The notes under the pieces are model-generated. The model saw only the letters and a program-made list of their open reading frames with translations. It was not told the DNA's origin and did no database searches. 64,000 bases of DNA from Arcticimaribacter sp965277835. Lineage in GTDB: Bacteria; Bacteroidota; Bacteroidia; Flavobacteriales; Flavobacteriaceae. The translations under genes and the position numbers were made by a program. Positions 61,701 through 64,000 of this stretch are shown piece by piece. The DNA lies in assembly GCA_965277835.1 (NCBI GenBank), contig OZ255841.1, positions 744,001 to 808,000 on the forward strand, given 5' to 3'. How positions within the stretch are numbered: the first letter of the stretch is position 1; each line of letters starts with the position of its first letter.

Positions 61701-64000
61701 CTAAGTATAGAAATATTATCTAATGAAGTTATATTAGATAAACCATTTAAACTGGTAAGAGCATTATTACTCCATACATAAAGTGTTCGTAATGAAGTCA
61801 AACTACTAGGTAAACCATTTAAACTAGTAAGGGCGTTATTATCCGTTATTGTAAGTACTTGTATTGAAGTTAAACTACTAGATAAGCCACTTAAATTAGT
61901 TAGAGTGCTATTACCTTTTATAGTAAGGAGTGTAATTGAAGTTATATTAGATAAGCCGCTCAAATTGGTAAGGGCTGCATTATTACTAATACTAATAGTT
62001 CCTACTACTGAAGTTAAAGTCGATAATCCATTTATATTAGTAAAAGTTGTACTAACAACATTTAAATACCCTCCTATTGAAGTTAAATTAGACAAGGTAT
62101 TTAAGTTAGTAATTGAAGACCCAGTTATAGTAAGCGACCCTGTAATACTTGTATATCCTACAAAATTATCTACTTCTTGTTGCGTACTTAAAACTATACT
62201 ACCTTGATAAACGTTACTTCTTGTATTAAAACTTCTTATTGTACTACTAGCAACTCCGCCGTTGGTGTCTTTTGCTACTACTTGCCAGTAGTAGGTTGTC
62301 CCTGAGCTTAACGAACTTGCATTATATAGCGTTGTCGCAACATTACGTTGTGCTACTGTTGTTGGTGGGTTTGTATTCCCTAAAAGCACATCATAGGTTA
62401 CTGCACCTCCATTGGGGTCGGTACTGGCAGTCCAAGCCAAAGCAGCTGTGTTAGTGGTAGTAAGCGTTGTACCATCTGCAGGAGTGCTAAGACTAGGTGC
62501 TGTTAAAGAAGACATACAAGTAAGAATACTTCTTATTTGTGCTTGAGTAGGATTATACGCATTACCTGTTACTCTATAACTAGTATTTATAAGTGCAGTA
62601 CGAAGACCACAAAAATCTGTGAGTTTTGTGTTATTGTCAATAGTTAAATAACCTAATGAAGTTATACTAGATAAGCCATTTAAATTGGTAAGTGCATTAT
62701 TAACTTGTACAACAAGTACTCGCAATGAAGTCAAACTACTAGATAAGCCGTTTAAACTGGTAAGAGCGTTATTACTAGATATATTAATATATCCTAATGA
62801 AGTTATATTAGATAAGCCATTTAAACTAGTAAGGGCGTTATTATATCCGATATAAAATGTGTCTTCAACTAAAGTTATATTTGACAATCCATTTAAGTTG
62901 GTAAGAATTGTATTGTTTCTAATATCGATATATCTTACTGAAGTTAAACTAGACAATGCATCTATATTAGCAATTGTAGTTCCACTTATTGCCAAATTTC
63001 CTGTGATTCTCGTATAGCCCTTTGCTCCGAAGTCATCTACTTCTTGTTGTGTAGTTAAAGTTACATTACCCGTATAAACATTATTTCTTGTAATAAAATT
63101 CCTTATCGTACTACTCGCAACTCCACCTCTACTGTCTTTTGCTACTACTTGCCAGTAGTAGGTTGTCCCTGAGCTTAACGAACTTGCATTATATAGTGTT
63201 GTTGCAACATTAGGTTGTGCTACTGTTGTTGGCGGGCTTGTATTCCCTAAAAGCACATCATAAGTTACTGTATCTCCATCGGGGTCGGTGCTGGCAGTCC
63301 AAGCCAAAGCAGCTGTGTTTGAAGTAGTAAGCGTTGTGCCATTTGCAGGAGTGCTAAGGCTAGGTACAGTTGGAGGACGGTTTTGGCTTATAGTTCTAGT
63401 AGTCGTAAAACTTCTTATTGTACTACTCGCAACTCCGCCTCTACTGTCTTTTGCTACTACTTGCCAGTAGTAGGTTGTATTTGAGCTTAACGAACTTGCA
63501 TTATATAGTGTTGTTGCAACATTAGGTTGTGCTACTGTTGTTGGTGGGTTTGTTGTTCCTAAAAACACATCGTAGGTTACCCCACCTCCATTGGGGTCGG
63601 TGCTGGCAGTCCAAGCCAAAGCAGCTGTGTTAGTGGTAGTAAGTGTTGTGCCATTTGCAGGAGTGCTAAGACTAGGCACTGTTGGGGGTTGATTTCCAGA
63701 CGAGCTACAAGTCATACTACTTTGTATTTGTATTTGACTGGGGTTGTATGCATTAGCATATACGCCATAGTTTGAAAAAGTCTTCCCTATTAATACAGTA
63801 CGAAGACTACAAAAGTCTGCAAGTATTGCATTACGATTGATAAATAATGTTGGCCCTAATGAAGTTATACTAGATAAGCCGTTTAAACTGGCAAGAGCAT
63901 TATTATTAGTTATAGAAAGATATTCACTAACTGAAGTTAAATTAGATAAACCATTTAAACTGGTAAGGGCGTTATTATTCCGTACAATAATTGTTGGTAC
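58787..64000 (-). CDS. Giant surface protein of alternating leucine-rich L domains and FnIII-like domains (5' end outside window)
   Basis: The frame stays open to base 64000, so at least 1737 residues are encoded and the start is outside; the apparent Met at 63715 is internal. Six Fn3-like modules occur, each with PSLSTPANGTTLTTTNTAAL, WTAS, YDVLLGN and TTYYWQVVAKDSRGG. They alternate singly or in pairs with five receptor-L/BspA-like leucine-rich regions of ~24-residue repeats (NNALTSLNGLSNITSLG). Most L regions close with a Cys pair, e.g. DFCGLRT...ILTC. The last ends ATDCRQ, with no type IX sorting domain or anchor visible. Such proteins are usually adhesins. Neighbours are ssrA and a terminator. 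Confidence 0.85.
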   Translation of the reverse strand, partial: VPTIIVRNNNALTSLNGLSNLTSVSEYLSITNNNALASLNGLSSITSLGPTLFINRNAILADFCSLRTVLIGKTFSNYGVYANAYNPSQIQIQSSMTCSSSGNQPPTVPSLSTPANGTTLTTTNTAALAWTASTDPNGGGVTYDVFLGTTNPPTTVAQPNVATTLYNASSLSSNTTYYWQVVAKDSRGGVASSTIRSFTTTRTISQNRPPTVPSLSTPANGTTLTTSNTAALAWTASTDPDGDTVTYDVLLGNTSPPTTVAQPNVATTLYNASSLSSGTTYYWQVVAKDSRGGVASSTIRNFITRNNVYTGNVTLTTQQEVDDFGAKGYTRITGNLAISGTTIANIDALSSLTSVRYIDIRNNTILTNLNGLSNITLVEDTFYIGYNNALTSLNGLSNITSLGYINISSNNALTSLNGLSSSLTSLRVLVVQVNNALTNLNGLSSITSLGYLTIDNNTKLTDFCGLRTALINTSYRVTGNAYNPTQAQIRSILTCMSSLTAPSLSTPADGTTLTTTNTAALAWTASTDPNGGAVTYDVLLGNTNPPTTVAQRNVATTLYNASSLSSGTTYYWQVVAKDTNGGVASSTIRSFNTRSNVYQGSIVLSTQQEVDNFVGYTSITGSLTITGSSITNLNTLSNLTSIGGYLNVVSTTFTNINGLSTLTSVVGTISISNNAALTNLSGLSNITSITLLTIKGNSTLTNLSGLSSSLTSIQVLTITDNNALTSLNGLPSSLTSLRTLYVWSNNALTSLNGLSNITSLDNISILSNNALTNLNGLASSLISLNSISIYRNNALTSLNGLSSITSLGYLTIDNNTKLTDFCGLRTALINTSYRVTGNAYNPTQAQIRSVLTCMPSLTVPSLSTPANGTTLTTTSTAALAWTASTGSNGGTVTYDVLLGNTNPPTTVAQSNVATTLYNASSLTISTTYYWQVVAKDSRGGVASSTIRSFNIRSNVYQGSIVLSTQQEVDNFVGYTSITGSLTITGSSITNLNTLSNLTSVGGYLNIFGTTFTNVNALSTLNSVGYINISNNTVLTNLSGLSNISSVGELLISLNNALTNLDGLSSLTSVTFNLSIRSNNVLASLNGLSNLTSIGGYLDIIGNNVLTNLDGLSSSLASTSLRGINVSDNSALTSLNGLSNITSTGNLFINRNNVLANLDGLSNLTSILYLSIVGNNALTSFCGIRTPFINKVFTSSNYTVSGNAYNPTQAQIRSVLTCMPSLTVPSLSTPANGTTLTTTNTAALVWTASTDPNGGAVTYDVLLGNTSPPTTVAQPNVATTLYNASSLTVSTTYYWQVVAKDSRGGVASSTIRSFTTTRTISQNRPPTVPSLSTPANGTTLTTSNTAALAWTASTDPDGDTVTYDVLLGNTNPLTTVAQRNVVTTLYNASSLSLNTTYYWQVIAKDSRGGVASSTIRRFNTRSNVYQGSINLTTQQEVDNFGANGYTRITATLTISGTSITNINALAGLTSVGSLFIRNNNMLTNLNGLSGLVTVVSGDLTIQNNNALVNIDGLSNLTSVGRHLSITKNTALTNVDGLSSLTSVGNVLSFRDNSALTNINGLSGITSVGDGLYIQTNSALTNVDGLSSLTSVGGDLYIQVNGALTNINGLSSLTSIGEDIRIDRVGITTLTGLSSLVTVTGGFFIASNTKLTSLTGVSSLTSIGGDFNITNNQLVTNLNGFSSLTSIGGDFYINGNRALTDYCSVRNLFTSKTFSRYTVSANAYNPTQAQISSATDCRQ
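59893..60073. repeat. 181-bp exact repeat, copy A (Fn3 junction)
   Basis: These 181 bp are identical by eye to 63238-63418, 3345 bp away (1115 codons, in frame). The block covers the join between two adjacent Fn3 modules, including linker TISQNRPPTVPSLSTP. Perfect identity at silent positions implies recent duplication or gene conversion. Confidence 0.85.
61004..61603. repeat. 600-bp in-frame repeat, copy A
   Basis: It corresponds to 62078-62677 with a constant offset of 1074 bp (358 codons). The end blocks 61004-61129 (126 bp) and 61454-61603 (150 bp) are identical to their partners; the Fn3 module between them differs by scattered substitutions. The unit is L-domain start, Fn3 and preceding L-domain cap. 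Confidence 0.8.
62078..62677. repeat. 600-bp in-frame repeat, copy B
   Basis: Partner of 61004-61603. The two exact sub-blocks are 62078-62203 and 62528-62677. The constant 1074-bp offset points to a tandem duplication of one whole L+Fn3 module. Confidence 0.8.
63238..63418. repeat. 181-bp exact repeat, copy B (Fn3 junction)
   Basis: Second copy of the block at 59893-60073. Flanking bases diverge at both ends (C/T after 63418 versus 60073). Confidence 0.85.

Noticed and set aside
59943..63470. Repeated plus-strand frames with identical 60-residue products
   Set aside because: They are antisense shadows of the exact DNA repeats in the L/Fn3 gene, so identical products follow from the repeats.
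63713..63715. Met at 63715 as the start of the giant protein
   Set aside because: The same frame continues open to 64000 with L-domain sequence (FCSLRTVLIGKTFSNYG), so this Met is internal.
58787..64000. CRISPR-like array suggested by regular short repeats
   Set aside because: The ~70-bp period is the codon-level leucine-rich repeat of an open frame; no constant repeat with unique spacers and no cas genes.

Overview
The window is AT-rich chromosomal DNA from a member of the Bacteroidetes, most likely a marine-type Flavobacteriaceae species. Several signs agree on this. Non-coding spacers carry -7 elements of the form TAnnTTTG, in places with a TTG about 20 bp upstream, and start codons lack Shine-Dalgarno sequences. 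SecDF is a single fused protein. LptD, TamB, OMPP1/FadL and SusC-like CarboxypepD_reg receptors are of the Bacteroidetes type. The tmRNA encodes the tag GENNYALAA.

Layout. 1-1057: 3' end of rho, rpsT and tRNA-Glu. 1173-5352: proS, an odd low-complexity lipoprotein and an OMPP1/FadL barrel. 5436-9275: folE-cysS-yidD-lgt-bstA/yfiT-like, closely packed. 9393-11788: tRNA-Arg(ACG), followed by an accessory DUF262-HNH-AlbA_2 fusion gene. 11970-17148 (minus): an apparent operon amiC, mlaD-like MCE, membrane 2x[4Fe-4S] protein, HAD phosphatase, CCG-domain Fe-S protein and a conserved unknown. 17236-22360: divergent lptD, a lone SIR2-like gene, ridA and an N-acetylglucosamine-kinase-like gene. 22364-28945 (minus): gapA, pfkA and tamB. 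28949-34842: tsaD-rsmE, a DUF2147 gene, an AI-2E family permease, an M20 peptidase and a GH68-like beta-fructosidase homologue. 35010-43081: two outer-membrane receptors and secDF. 43210-49697 (minus): mdh, gyrB, asnB and a YtcJ-like amidohydrolase lipoprotein. 49773-58148: a plug-less barrel, a large TPR protein, ftsE, typA and kdsA. 58216-58610: ssrA. 58787-64000 (minus, running off the window): a giant repeat protein of alternating leucine-rich L domains and fibronectin-III-like domains.

Most of the window is core biology: translation (rho, rpsT, proS, cysS, rsmE, tsaD, typA, ssrA), envelope assembly (amiC, mlaD-like, lptD, tamB, lgt, yidD, secDF, ftsE, kdsA) and central carbon metabolism (gapA, pfkA, mdh). 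Three genes look accessory: the DUF262-HNH-AlbA_2 fusion beside tRNA-Arg, the SIR2-like gene between lptD and ridA, and the LRR/FnIII giant beside ssrA. The first two resemble single-gene anti-phage effectors and are the best candidates for something undescribed. The third shows recent intragenic duplication and looks like an evolving surface adhesin. All functional calls rest on reading motifs by eye; no database search was run.
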